Shown here: piece after piece, positions 1 through 11,644 of the stretch | Numbering within the stretch: the stretch's first letter is position 1 | How the letters are laid out: each line of letters opens with the position of its first letter | From: Hibiscus mutabilis | Lineage: Eukaryota; Streptophyta; Magnoliopsida; Malvales; Malvaceae | DNA: 64,000 bases | Direction: 5' to 3' | NCBI GenBank assembly: GCA_019671005.1 | Contig: CM033726.1 | Span: 20,955,657-21,019,656, forward strand | Translations under genes and position numbers: made by a program | Notes under the pieces: model-generated | Told to the model about the DNA's origin: nothing | Databases searched by the model: none | Seen by the model: only the letters and a program-made list of their open reading frames with translations

Positions 1-748
1 ATATTGTATCAGTTTTACTCGTCTGCTATCTCATTTTTAATCATCGTCACATCCACTATCAGAAAACATTCCTCATAACCCATTTTCGATCATTCCACTA
101 GACAGTTTTTTAATGTTTTATAGTCTGAAGAAGACAAGGGGAGGAGAGGTCGTGTTGATTTGCAGATTCATTAGAAGTTTGATTTGTTGAGTCTTTGGTT
201 CCTACGCATTCCTGTTGGAGTTATCTGCTGCACTGTAAATGTCTCAGCTTCTCCAACTTCTTTTTTGAAGCCAAAAGTATAAAGTGAGAGCTTTTGAACA
301 AAGCCGACAATTTATTCAACAAAATACAAACACAGAGAAAAGAAGAGACCAAGGGAAGAGAGGAGAAACCAAAATCAAACAGCACAAACAAAGACAAACA
401 CCAGAACAACAAAATGAAAGGGGAAAACAACGTCACAAGGGGAAACAGGGGGAACACACAACAAAGCAGAGGCATCAACCATTCCCGAATGAAAGGAGCA
501 AGGAGATCCCACAGAGGAGACCGAGAGAGAACCATAGCCAGCATCAACTCATCAGACTGCATGGTCGAATCTGTTGTCGCAGAAACATAAGAACGTTGAA
601 GGTGATGCAGTGAGAGATCCAACAACAAACTTCGTGGTCAGATGAAGAACATAACGAAAGCTGGAGGAACGATGAAGAACATGGTGCTAGAGCGCCTAAC
701 TGTCGGAAAAAGAGGATGAAACATGGAGAAGATCTATTGTTAAACCAA
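1..748. other. Unassigned sequence, purine-rich on the plus strand
   Basis: I recognise no gene here. About 285-560 is rich in A and G on the plus strand, which leaves open frames on both strands (plus 284-613; minus 221-628, a hydrophobic 135-residue frame). These look like by-products of base composition: neither has a recognisable domain and they overlap each other. The piece could be a fragment of another transposon internal region, because it abuts an LTR-like sequence at about 749, but nothing in it proves that. Confidence 0.3.
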
Positions 749-1581
749 TGTTTTGATTTTGATATAACAAGAACTTAATTGCTAATAAATAAATTTTTAA
801 GGTATTTGAAATTACTCACTAAAAGACAAACATTCGAACAAACTTAACTTATTTTTAAAGAAAATAATTTGTATAAGTTATATTTTTGAAAGACAAATAT
901 TCTCTAAGCGTTTTGGTAATCAATCAAGCCATTTTGGTAAGTGTACCGGTACGACTATATGCGTACCGGTACAGATTTTCAATAATGGAATCTGTTTTAT
1001 TTCTAAATGGCAACCAAGTACATGTATGGCTATACGCGTACCGGTACGATCTTCATCACTAGAAATCCAATTGGTAATTGAGTATTGGTACGACCTTTAG
1101 CGTACTGGTACGAGATTTAAATATTTTAAATGCTTCTTAGATTTTTCGAGTGAAACTTATTTTCAAATGAACTTAGTACCGGTATGGAAATACGCATACC
1201 AATACGCAAGCTTTACAAAGACTTCCCAAAAATTCCAGTAAGTAAATTTAGTATTGGAATGAAGAGAAGCGTACTGATACCCCTTGTAATCCCTTTCACT
1301 TCGTATTGATGCAGAAACTCGCATACCGATACCCCTTATTTGTAGTGGCTATTTCCTCTTTGAGAAAGTACCGATACAGATGCCTGCGTACTGATACCCA
1401 CTGTTGCCAGATAGTATTTAATGTGGGAAAATTTGGTCCCAACGGCTCTATTCAATTCCCCAATAACCCAAACAGCTAGAAATCAATGAAGGGTGTAAAA
1501 ATAAGCCCCCAAAGCTTCTTCAACAAAAAGACAACCATTCTAAAGCATCCAAGCAAATATCCAAGTTTTTGAAAGCTCTTT
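749..1581 (+). mobile_element. Copia/SIRE-like LTR fragment
   Basis: The stretch begins with TGTTTTGATTTTGATATAAC, which resembles the start of SIRE/Maximus-type copia LTRs. Near 1440-1520 it has the 'AACGGCT ... AAATAAGCCCCC' style of promoter-proximal sequence seen in such LTRs. It appears cut off at about 1581, where a different LTR-like sequence starts. No second copy is in the window, so the assignment rests on resemblance only. It carries a cluster of CGTACCGGTACG words (943-1415). Confidence 0.35.
943..1415. repeat. Cluster of CGTACCGGTACG palindromic words
   Basis: The 12-bp self-complementary word CGTACCGGTACG is exact at 1037-1048. Near copies lie at 943-953, 962-973 and 1101-1112 (CGTACTGGTACG), with weaker ones down to about 1415. 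Copies are separated by non-repeated DNA and are not head-to-tail. The same word family recurs in the LTRs of elements F and G, although the surrounding DNA here is unlike those LTRs. Confidence 0.7.
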
Positions 1582-2352
1582 TATAATGACCCGATTTTCA
1601 AAATCTGTGGGTCGATTCACCTAAGCTTTGGGCCTAGTGTGTTGGGTCAGAATGTCGGGCCTATTGGGCATCTAAAGAGCCTTAATAGGTTCCTTGTTTC
1701 CCATGTAGGGTTTAGCTAAAGGCAAGAGTGGGTTGGATGAGAGATGAGAAGGATTATATAGTAATTTATCTCTTGTTTCAAATAAAGGCTGAATAGGTTT
1801 TATTAACCCATGTGTTTGGGTATGGAAAGTGAAGCCATGCTTCAATCATCATCTTAAAGACATCTCTTCTCCTCTCTTCACCCACGTCTTTCCAAGTTCT
1901 AGAAAAAAGGTTTAAACTTGGGCACCCTATGTTCTAATATGAGTTTAAGGAGTAGATTTTCGTCATTTTAATGCAAGGATCTATATAAGGAGGTAAGATT
2001 CATCATTTTTGGTGGAAGAACAAGAAATGGGTTTTAGTGGTGGTTTTGATAGAAATGGGTTTTGAGGAGACTTAATCTCGTTTTTAGTTTAAGGAGTAAG
2101 CATTAGATGCATTTTCATCTTTTGCAAGGTTGTAATTTGATTTATAACTTCTTGTGTAGTGAAAGAGTTTGGGGATTCTTTCCAAGAGCAAGGGAAGAGG
2201 AAAGCTTGAGGATTTGGGAGCAAGAAGCTTCTTTTCAGCTATAGGAGTAAGGTTAGTACACTACTAACTCCTTGGTTTCATGCACATCCTAAGGATGATG
2301 TTTTGGGTGCTTAAATTTGGTGTTTATGGTTGATTTGGTTGTTAGAGGTTAG
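1582..2352 (+). mobile_element. Possible chromovirus LTR fragment
   Basis: From 1582 the sequence reads TATAATGACCCGATTTTC, like the TGTAATGACCC starts of Tekay/Del-type LTRs. It runs up to the 5' end of Athila-like element A at 2353. There is no partner LTR, primer site or coding sequence, so this is a weak call. If correct, A was inserted into this LTR and the rest of it should lie beyond the right end of A. Confidence 0.28.
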
Positions 2353-3761
2353 TGATGAGTGTGTAAATAACCTATTTTGCATACCCTTTTAGCTTAGCTT
2401 TTTCATGTGTTTAAGCTCATTTGGTTGCATTTAGGAGTAGTTTACATATAGTTTGTATGTAGTTATGGAGTTACACTGCCTGTGCTTAATTGTTATATAC
2501 TTTGGTACTTTTAATGTGAAAGGTAGTGTTTTTTTTGGTGCATGCACATGATCTATAAGAGCTAGAGGAATGCTGAAGTAGGAAGGATAACAGATCTCTC
2601 GGTTGGAGTTGACTCAGAAAGAAGAGTTGGAGATAATCTAGCTTTGGCTTATATGGACTCTCATTAGATACAAAACTCATTAAAGATAGTGAGAAAGCAA
2701 TATCCTCTTAAAGGAAGCTTCACTTTCTTTAGGGTTACAAAACCCTAGCTTTCTTGCATATATAAAGGAGATTTAGGCCACAAACAAAAAAGAGCTCAAT
2801 CACAAAAGATAGTCCTTAGTCTTCAGCTATCGAAGAACTACCGAAGTCGAAGTTCTAGAGGTGTCTCCACACAAAAAAAGCCATCGGGAGAGGCTGAAAG
2901 AGTGTGGGACCTACAGTAACAGTTAGAAAGCTTGAAGGAGATCGTCGAGGAAGCTTGACCCCTTTCTATCCCTTGCTTTATAAACTGCTATGTTTTTAAT
3001 TATTTTTATGGATGTTTTAGGCTCAGACATGAGCTAAATACTTTTAGTTGGGTTTATTGCTTCATAGGATTTTATGTTTTGAATATTTTGTTTTAATTCT
3101 ATAATTCTTTTCCTTTATCTATTTTGTTTATCGTTCTTCATGTGTATTTACTGTAAGAGCTATTGAGAGAGGCCTTTTAACTATTAATCTATGGCTTAAT
3201 ATCAAGAGAGTAAGGTTAAATAAACGTGAATAGTACGGCTAAGCTATTAACTTAGTCTTAATACGGATTATACATAAGTTTAGGGTTTCAACGACTAATA
3301 AGGAGAACTTGAATAGATAATAGAGTTGTTAGGGTTCACGTAGACATTTATTACCTTAGCTTCATTGTTATCAACTTCTAGGCATCAAGAGAGTCAAAAA
3401 TTCATTAAAAAGTCTTGTTGAATAGATAAAGATATTAATTGGTTTACGCAGACATGTATTTCTAGTCGCTATAGCATTGAAATAAATAATCAAGCATAAT
3501 TCCTAGGCAATAAACCCAACTTCCATAATTATCCGAATATTTACCGTACCACCTGTTTGTCTTAATCATAGCTACTTTACTTTATTTGCATTTAGTTTTG
3601 ATAAACCATCATCAAAACAATACTCGCTTAATCACTCTTAAGTATGACCGCTTCATATTTATTGATCCAATCTTCACGATTTTGACACTCTACTTCATCA
3701 CTATATTACTTGATCGACGAGTATACTTGCTCTAAAATGCATATCTATTTCGCAAGCATCA
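2353..3761 (+). repeat. Element A 5' LTR
   Basis: The proposed start TGATGAGTGTGTAAATAACC is of the form found at the left end of many Athila-like LTRs. The end (CA at 3760-3761) is set by the AGTTTTTGGCG spacer and primer site that follow, in the same arrangement as in element B. There is no partner LTR in the window, so the left boundary is inferred. The interval also holds TATATAAAGG near 2758, a plausible promoter TATA box. Confidence 0.6.
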
Positions 3762-3767
3762 AGTTTT

Positions 3768-3784
3768 TGGCGTCGTTGTGGGGA
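3768..3784 (+). promoter_or_regulatory. Element A primer binding site (tRNA-Asp type, decayed)
   Basis: TGGCGTCGTTGTGGGGA is a damaged form of TGGCGCCGTTGCCGGGGA, the complement of the 3' end of plant tRNA-Asp used by Athila elements. It starts seven bases after the LTR end. Confidence 0.7.
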
Positions 3785-3865
3785 TTAACAATTGATAATT
3801 ATGTTGTAATTTCGATTAAGATTTTATTTTATTTACATTTAGTTATTTTTACGTATGTTCAGTGC

Positions 3866-5669
3866 ATGACCAAACACACAAATCGTGAGGAGCCAGTTCT
3901 CCCTTATAACCAAGAAATTGAAAGATACTTGAGAGATCTCCGTCGAGGACAAAGAATAATAGATCTTCTTGGTAACTATGTCAACAATGCACAGAACGGC
4001 CAAGACAAGATACGTAACGATGGCGTTCCACCAAACGATGCATAAGTGATTGTTGACAATGCAGTTCCACCATCCAGATCTAAAAGACCCATTCACTACA
4101 ACATTGTATTTGTCATCAACAACCTCAACCCATCGATCGTTGTACCAGATCTAGGGACAACTCACTTTGAGTTGAAGCCATTATGTTCAACAAGCTCAAC
4201 TCCATTGGACAATTCAGTGGATCAACAAGAGAGGATGCTAGAGAACACATTCAAGCTTTCCTGGAAGTTTGTGATTGTTTTAAACAACCAAGAGTTCTGG
4301 ATGATGTGTTGCGACTTAAACTATTCCCCTAATCCTTACGAGACTGAGCCCGATCATGGTTGAAGGCTAACCTCAGGATTTATTACATCCTAGGATGACT
4401 TGTGCAAGAACTTTTTGGACTGGTATGATCCACTATACATGCACACTTAGAAGCAAAACGAGATCATAGTATTCATGCAACGAGATGATGAATCTATGTA
4501 TGAATTATGGGATATATATAAAGACATGCTACACAAGTGCTTGATTCACGGATTTCATGATTGGCTACAAATAATGACATTCAATAATGGAGTCAATGCA
4601 CCAACAAGGATGATGATTGACTTTTTAGCCAATGGTATTTTGCTTGACAAAGATCCTGAAGAGGATTTCAAACTTCTTGATCAGATAGCCAATAACGATT
4701 ACCAATTTCCTATGGGGAGATTGAAGCCTGGACCTAAATCTTCTGGAACACTCCAGTTGGATGATTCACATAGTGTGACAGCTCAACTCTCTACCAATGT
4801 AAACCTGCTCAAGAACATGCTGTCAATATCCAACACACGAGAGGCTAAGGTAATTCAATATACATGTGAGTATTGTGATAGGGAATACTAGTCGAATGAA
4901 TTCCCACATCAACAAGAATCTAGATGCTAGGGAATGCCAACCGCAACAACAATCCCTACTCAAACACCTACAACCAAGGATGGCAACAACATCTAAATTT
5001 TGGTTGGGGAGGTAACACAAGCAATTCAAGAGCCCGACAGAATGCTATAGCAGAACCTTCTAGATTCTAATAGAAAACTCAGGGCAGAACCAGGGAGTTT
5101 CTAACTCCAATTCTAATTCTTTTGATTCTTCTTATCAAAGCTTTATGGATACTACCCAAGTTGTTATACAGGATCAGTCAGCACACCTAGAGAATTAAAG
5201 CGACATGCTCACAATGCAAGGTGCTATGTTACAAAACCAACAATCCATCCTACATAATCATATCGCTTCCTTACGGTCATTGAAAACACAAGTTGGGTAG
5301 ACTGCCCAAGTTTTAAAGATGCAACCACAAGGTGGTTTACCTAGTGATACTGAAGTCACTAAAACTTTTAGTTCTTTATAGTGGAATGCCATCACGTTAC
5401 GTAGTGGCACCCAATTGACCAAAGATGACAAGTTTGGGGAAGGTTCCCTTGTTGATTCCACTCCAAGCAAACCATCCACCAATGCTCTTACACCAAAAGA
5501 TACAACTCATGTGTTTTATACAATGAGGGAACTTGCTATTGATGACAAAGATGGCAACATCAAGGATGCCATCGTACCCAGTAAACCACACAATGAGCCC
5601 AGACCAACACCTCCGTTCCACAACAATCGAAGGCTTAGAAACAAGATGCAAAATTCTAGAAGTTCCTAG
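3866..5669 (+). pseudogene. Element A gag relic
   Basis: The likely start is the ATG at 3866 (MTKHTNREEP...), after a frame that runs in from the leader. The next pieces, 4046-4363 and 4475-4891, resemble the capsid core of Athila Gag: 'MYELWDIYKDMLHKC', then 'GFHDWLQIMTFNNGVN'. The second piece ends near a broken zinc knuckle (C-x2-C, about 4866-4877). A further open piece at 5415-5669 corresponds to the Gag to protease linker. Stops and frame changes separate the pieces, so no full Gag can be made. In intact relatives this protein forms the particle shell and binds the RNA. Confidence 0.75.
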
Positions 5670-5683
5670 ATATTCTTGAACAA

Positions 5684-7161
5684 TTGCACATCAATGTCCT
5701 ATTCCTAGAGGCCATTGATCAGATGCCGACATATGCGAAGTTTCTGAAGAAGGTCGTAACCAAGAAAAGGATTATGGGTGAAGTTAAAGCTATTGATATA
5801 GTGGGCGAGTATGTGATTGTGCTAAGTGATTTCCCACCCAAGATGAAGGACCCTGCTAGTTTCATTATTCCATGTTAGGCAGTAATTATTCTGGCCGTAC
5901 TTTATGCGATCTTAGAGCAAGTGTCAACTTGATGTCGAAATTACTGTTTACAAGACTGGGCATGGGAAGAGCTAAGCCTACATTAGTGATCCTTCAATTG
6001 GCTAATCATTCTCAAATATGACCCAAAGGCAAAATTGAAGATGTCTTAGTTAAAGTTGATTTGTTTTTCTTCTCGATAGATTTTATCATCCTTGATTACG
6101 AAGCTGACGAGAATGCTCCCATCATCCTCAGAAGTCCGTTCCTTGCCAACTGGCATATTATGATTGATTGTGAGAAGGGTGAATTTACTATAAAGATGAA
6201 TGACCAAAAGATCACACTCAATGTCTTCAACATTCTCAAGTACGTGGATGACTATAAAAAAGCTAAAGAAGAAGGTAAGGAAGAGATTGAGCAATGTAAT
6301 GTTGTACTTACTAGGCCAGGTATATCTTTTAAACCCTTGGATTACGTTGAGTTTAAATCTCCCAAGCCATCACTAGAGCATCTGTCGGTACTTGATCTAA
6401 AACCTCTTTCCCCACAATTGAAATATGCAGATGTAGGGGAGAATAATACACTACCAATTGTCATATCTACTAGCTTAACATCTGACCAAGAAAATAAACT
6501 ATTGCATGTCTTAAATCAACATAAGAAAGCTATTGGTTGGACTATTGTTGACTTGAAGGGAATAAGACCTACTTTGTGTATGTATAAGATTTTGCTTGTA
6601 GATGACCATATTAGCTCAATAGAGCCACAACAAAGACTCAATCTAATCATGAGGACTATGATTATGAAGGAGATCATCAAATGGCTTGATGCCAGAGTCA
6701 TCTACCCTATCTCGGATAGCTTGTGGGGTGAGTCATGTTCAATGTGTATTGAAGAAAGGAGGCATAACTGTGACCAAGAATGATTGAGATAAACTCCTCT
6801 CGACTAGAACCGTCATTGGATGACAGATTTGTATTAACTACTAGAAGTTGAACAAAGCCACGAAAATGACCAGTTTCAGTTATCGTTCATAGACCAAATG
6901 CTCGACAATCTTGTAGGGAAACCCTACTATTGCTTCCTAGATGGTTACTCTGGGTGTTAACAAATTGATATCACACTAAAGGACCAGGAGAAAACAACAT
7001 TCACATCTCCCTATAACATTTATGCCTTTCGCTGAGTGCCATTTGGTCTATGCAATGCTCCAACAACATTCCAATGCCGTATGGTGGCCATCTTTTTAGA
7101 CATGGTGGATGACTTTCTGGAGATCTTCATGGATGATTTTTCTATCTTTGGAGATTCTTTT
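5684..7161 (+). pseudogene. Element A protease and N-terminal reverse transcriptase relic
   Basis: The frame 5684-5878 has the conserved Athila pre-protease segment (…KVVTKKR…, …PPKMKDPASFIIPC). After a stop, 6061-6783 continues with the protease to reverse-transcriptase linker (SPFLANWHIMIDCEKGEFT) and the start of reverse transcriptase (IIKWLDARVIYPISDS). Further right, in broken frames, come the palm motifs. At about 7129-7156 FMDDFSIFG carries the two catalytic aspartates intact. Element G then interrupts the domain at 7161/7162. Confidence 0.78.
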
Positions 7162-10100
7162 TGTAACGCCCTAATTTTGGGCCTAGATGTTAGATAGGTT
7201 GGTCAGATGGTTCGGGAGAACATGATTAGGCAATTCGATTTAGTTTCAGGAATTTAATCTTAATAAATTATTTTGTCTGAAATAAAATTTGGAAAAATGA
7301 TAGAAAATAATTATTTAATATTATAAGAGTTTTGGTAAATTCAATTTGAGGAAATTAAATTGGATTTTGGGACATTTTGTCTGGTGACTAAAACGAAGGT
7401 TTTCAAAACTATTTTTACTGACTAAATCGTAAAAAGGTCAAAACTTAGAATCTTTAAGTAGCTAATAAACCAAGCTTTTCCCATCAGATTTTCCCTTAAT
7501 TAAGGCTATTTTAAAATGGTTTTAAAAGGTTTTAATAATAAAATAAAATAGGATTAATAAAAAGGACTTTTAATTTCACAAAATATTTTTTTATGTAACT
7601 ACTTTTCTTCCAACTTTCTCTACAGCCAAATTATAGAAATCTTTCCAAAATTTCTAGGAATCAATCTCTTTTGATTTACTTTTTGGTTTCCAACTTGATT
7701 TCCTTGATTCCTACAACAAAATCTATTTGGATTTCAACCAATCTTTGCCAATTAAGGGAGAAATCAGCAATTAGAAGTGATTTTTGTTTCTATCCTCTAA
7801 TTAAAGGTTATTTAATGAAATTCCCAAGTTCTTGATCCTTTTGCAACTGATTTATGTTATGTGTTTATGATTTAATTGAGATTTTATGGATTAAATTGTA
7901 TTTTGATGAGAAATTGGAAGAAGATAGTTACGAATCTATTTTACTATGATTCTAATTGATTTAGAGCACTCAAGATATGTGTTTTAATGTTAAAAGAAGA
8001 GATTAATTAGAGAAATCCCGAAACTATGTGAATTGCTAATTTTCTAGGTTGTTTATAGTTGGATTTTGATGTGATCCTGGTGTTGTAGTGTTGCTGGAGG
8101 TATAAGGACGTGGTAAAGAGGTTTTTGGATGTTAGTTGATGTTGTTAACGTGTTTAAATCAATAGGTTTTGGTTGGGCTTTGTTTAGATTAAGTTAGGTG
8201 GTGATTTCGGTTGTTTTAGATAGGCGTTTATTGTCTTGAGTGAGGCGAAGTTGTGTTTGGTGTTTGCTGGAAACTAGAGATGCATGGAAGTGCATTAATC
8301 CTCTTTTTTTTTTTGGGTAAAGCATGGGAGTTGAATCCTCTAGCTTTTGGAGAGGTCACGAAAGCTTCGGAAGCTTGATCGGGTATCGACAAGTGGATCG
8401 TTTGGTTACCGGTGAGTGGAAACACTTTTTACTTCTTTTAAAAGGTTTGAAGCTGGTTATTGGGAGTTTAGAATAGGTTTTAAACACTTATCTAAGCTTG
8501 GAAGTAAGTATTGGTTGAGCTCTCTCTTGATTTCGGTTTTGCAAAATATAATCTCATGCACATGTTTATGGTGTAATTACTCACTGTATTATGCATGTTT
8601 TAGAAATGAAAGATGTTGCAAATGATCATATATGATGGTTATTGAGAATGAAACCTGGTTTATGAAAGTAATTTTGAGAATAAAAAAATACATGGTTTAA
8701 TGTATTTGAAATTGGATTGATTTGATGCATATGTAAAATAGTGAGGTAATGTGTTTTATTGAATATATTGGAAAGTGGCTGAGATTAAATTTTATCGGAT
8801 ATAGTTGGGTAGCCATAGGGTTTAAAGTGCACTATAATAAGTCTCCTCATGTGTATCGAGGGGTTAATTGTGCCATTTTCTCCACCATGAGAACCGCAAC
8901 GATTGAAAGGTTAATTGTGCCATATCCTCCCACTGGTGGATTTATACATCATAATCGTTGAGATGGGTAATTTTTTTGTTGCTCTAGTTCGAGGATGTAT
9001 GTGAAGTGGACAAAGGACCCACTTGGGAAATCCATGTATCAATGTGTTTTTATAGAATGAAATGGTACTGGTTTTTAGTCACTTGAAAGCCAATAAATGA
9101 GATAATGTATCATGAGAAATGGATTATGTTTGTATGATGTGGTTTATACATGTATTGCTCTTTAAGCTTGTTATAGAGATTTTGGCAAGTGAAGCTTAAA
9201 TTAAGGTTTGAGATAGAACCCATGATACATGTGTTGCAAATGATTTAAATGTGCATATTTGGGCAGATTTGAGAAGCATGAGATGATTTTGGAATGAACA
9301 TTATAAACATGTTTTGATATGAAATAGTTTTAAATGCATTGATGAGTGCTTTTGCAATTCTCTCACTAAGATTATAGCTTGCGCTCTCTTTTCTCATCAA
9401 TGAAGAGAAATAGGATTTTACGGATAGCAAGTACGCGGGATGATATCCAAGAGTTGAGACATTTCAAAGTATGGTTGTATAAATACTAAGTAGTAATACA
9501 TGGCAATGTGACCAAGTTGTATTTGGGAGGTTTGTTTTGGATACTCCCTATTTGCACAAGTTATGTATAATGTTTTGGACTTGTATGGTGTTTAATGTTT
9601 GGTTTTGAGGGGTTGGGAAACATTATGCATGCTTTGGTAGAATTCATGCTTATAGGATTTATGTTTGGATTTGATGTGTTGATTTCGATCTTCTACCATG
9701 CTGCTATGTTTGAGGAATTGTTGTTTGTGAAGTGTTACAGGTTTGTTCGTACCGCTACAGGCCCTCAAGGATCGATACGCGGGGACTTGTCTCGACTCAA
9801 TATAGGCAAAATTGCCTAGGCGTACTGATACACCTGATAAACGTATCGGTACATGCAGCTTTGTAATAAGCATGGTATTGGTGCACGGGCAACCGTATCG
9901 GTACGCTCTTTAGCTAATAGAATCTATATTTTTTGAAAACACATACCTGTATCGGTACGCCTGAGGACCGTATTGACACGTCTTTGTAAACCACAGTCAT
10001 TGAGATACGGATAAGGATCGTACCAGTACGCAGGTCATTACTTTTGTTAAGTTGCCTTCTAAAGTTTGTATTCTTTGTAGTTTAATTCCTATTTCTTGAT

Positions 10101-10458
10101 TATGCAATTAAATGAGTTTGGTTGGGTACTTTATTATGAAACTTAACCTAATCATATGAAATATGACTAATTAAGGATTGGTAACTTTAATTGAGAGAAA
10201 TTCCTTTTAATTGTCTGAATTTACATTTTGGTGCCTAAAATGTGAATTAGTGCAATTAGATGTCAAGTCAAAGCCTGATTGAATTGTAACCTTCATCGCT
10301 GCAGTAAGATCACCTTAGGACTTAATAAAGCATGTAGACAAGATAAAAAATGAAAAAATAGACCGTTTCCTTAAGTGAATCTTTTGAGTTTATTTTGACA
10401 AACCCAATGTAGCTCGCTCGGTTCGGTCTACCACTTAGGCCAGGTCAAAGAGGTTACA
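7162..10458 (+). repeat. Element G 5' LTR
   Basis: It starts TGTAACGCCCTAATTTTGGG and ends GAGGTTACA, immediately before the primer site. It matches 38332-41212 along its length, but is about 400 bp longer. Most of that is sequence around 7610-8100 that the 3' LTR lacks. In return the 3' LTR has extra sequence at about 40424-40490. It has a CGTATCGGTACG word cluster at about 9755-10035. Confidence 0.92.
9755..10035. repeat. CGTATCGGTACG word cluster in the G 5' LTR
   Basis: CGTATCGGTACG is exact at 9894-9905. TGTATCGGTACG lies at 9948-9959, with further variants at about 9758, 9774, 9820, 9842, 9969 and 10018. The words are dispersed at roughly 30-70 bp spacing in the last quarter of the LTR. 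The same cluster occupies the same place in the 3' LTR (about 40495-40795). Confidence 0.75.
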
Positions 10459-10463
10459 TTTGG

Positions 10464-10475
10464 TGGTATCAGAGC
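10464..10475 (+). promoter_or_regulatory. Element G primer binding site (initiator tRNA-Met)
   Basis: TGGTATCAGAGC is an exact complement of the 3' end of plant initiator tRNA-Met, five bases after the LTR end. Confidence 0.92.
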
Positions 10476-10743
10476 CAGGTTATGATTGTTGGGAGGTGGG
10501 TTATGGTTGTTTGATTGATTGTTGTTATGTCAATATGTTGTTTGACATGCACGGTGTTTAATTTTGAATAATTATGATTGAAATATAATATGTTTGGGGG
10601 TATGAACTTTGTACACATTGCCTTATTACTATTAGTACAAAATGGTTTTGTTTTGAAACATGTACAACTTGGATTCTTTCCTCAAGCTGGCCTAATTATT
10701 TTGTTTTATTGCATATCATGTTTTAAACTCATATTTTCGTGAA

Positions 10744-11644
10744 ATGGGACCAGACAAGAGGCGAGAGCTTATTTAGGGAGTGTTGTGGATGGACAAAATA
10801 ATGAGTTGACTCGTCCTCCACCAATTCTTTCTGCTGGTGCTGGAGTTGAGGGTTCTACGCCTCATGCACCGCAAGGACCAGTCTTCGGGTATATGACACT
10901 GCTAATCTAGGCGATGATTAAAGCTTTTTAAACAGCCATAGCTGGGGTGCAAGTGCCTACACTGGTGCTTGTAGCTGTTAATACTGGATTGTCATTGAAG
11001 CATTTGCGTAGCTTGGGTGGTATTGAGTTTAGGGGTTTAGCGCCAGAAGCAGCTGATGAATGGTTTGCTAGCACCGAGAGGATCCTTGGCCAGATAGAGT
11101 GTACGAATGCACGCAAGTTAGGTTGTATAGTGTCATTGCTTCATGGTGATGCCTATAGTTGGTGGACAACTGCTATCGCGAGTATGACACCTGCTGATGT
11201 GACGTGGGAGTTCTTCTGCGCTACTTTTTGAAAGAAGTATTTGGGTTCTCCTTATCAGGATGAAAAGAAGAGGGAGTTCATGGCTTTGGAGTAAGGAAGC
11301 ATGTCTGTGTCCGAGTATGAGATCCAGTTTGTTTGGTTGAGCTAGTATGCTCTCGTGCTAGTTCTTGACGAGTGACAATAGTGCGATCGTTTTCGGTATG
11401 TGTGGGGGTTGTCTTCGCGATCAGGACATTGAATAGAATTTGGGGTTGTCTTCACGATCAGGGAGTTCTTTGGATGAGAAAAGGAATGTTGAGTCAGATG
11501 TTGATAGAGATCGATACAAGAAGCATAGGGATCAGAGGTATTGTCCAGAGTAGAGGCACGAGGGAAGTAATACTGGATGTGGTTAGCAAGGTTAGAATAT
11601 TCACCCTCGAATACCCGAGTGTAGGTGCTATAGGAGATGACATT
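10744..11644 (+). pseudogene. Element G gag, 5' part
   Basis: The first candidate start is the ATG at 10744 (MGPDKRREL). The best-preserved frame, 10947-11231, carries the chromovirus capsid region: 'LGGIEFRGLAPEAADEWF' then 'KLGCIVSLLHGDAYSWWTT'. It ends at a TGA where relatives have Arg. Further capsid follows in the same sense with stops at about 11293 and 11344, both explainable as C-to-T changes in Gln codons. Element F interrupts the gene at 11644/11645, before the zinc knuckle, which is found at 23216-23270. Confidence 0.8.

Noticed and set aside
221..628. Hydrophobic 135-residue minus-strand protein
   Set aside because: Arises from the purine-rich plus strand (giving Leu, Phe and Ser on minus). 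It overlaps plus-strand frames and has no recognisable domain.
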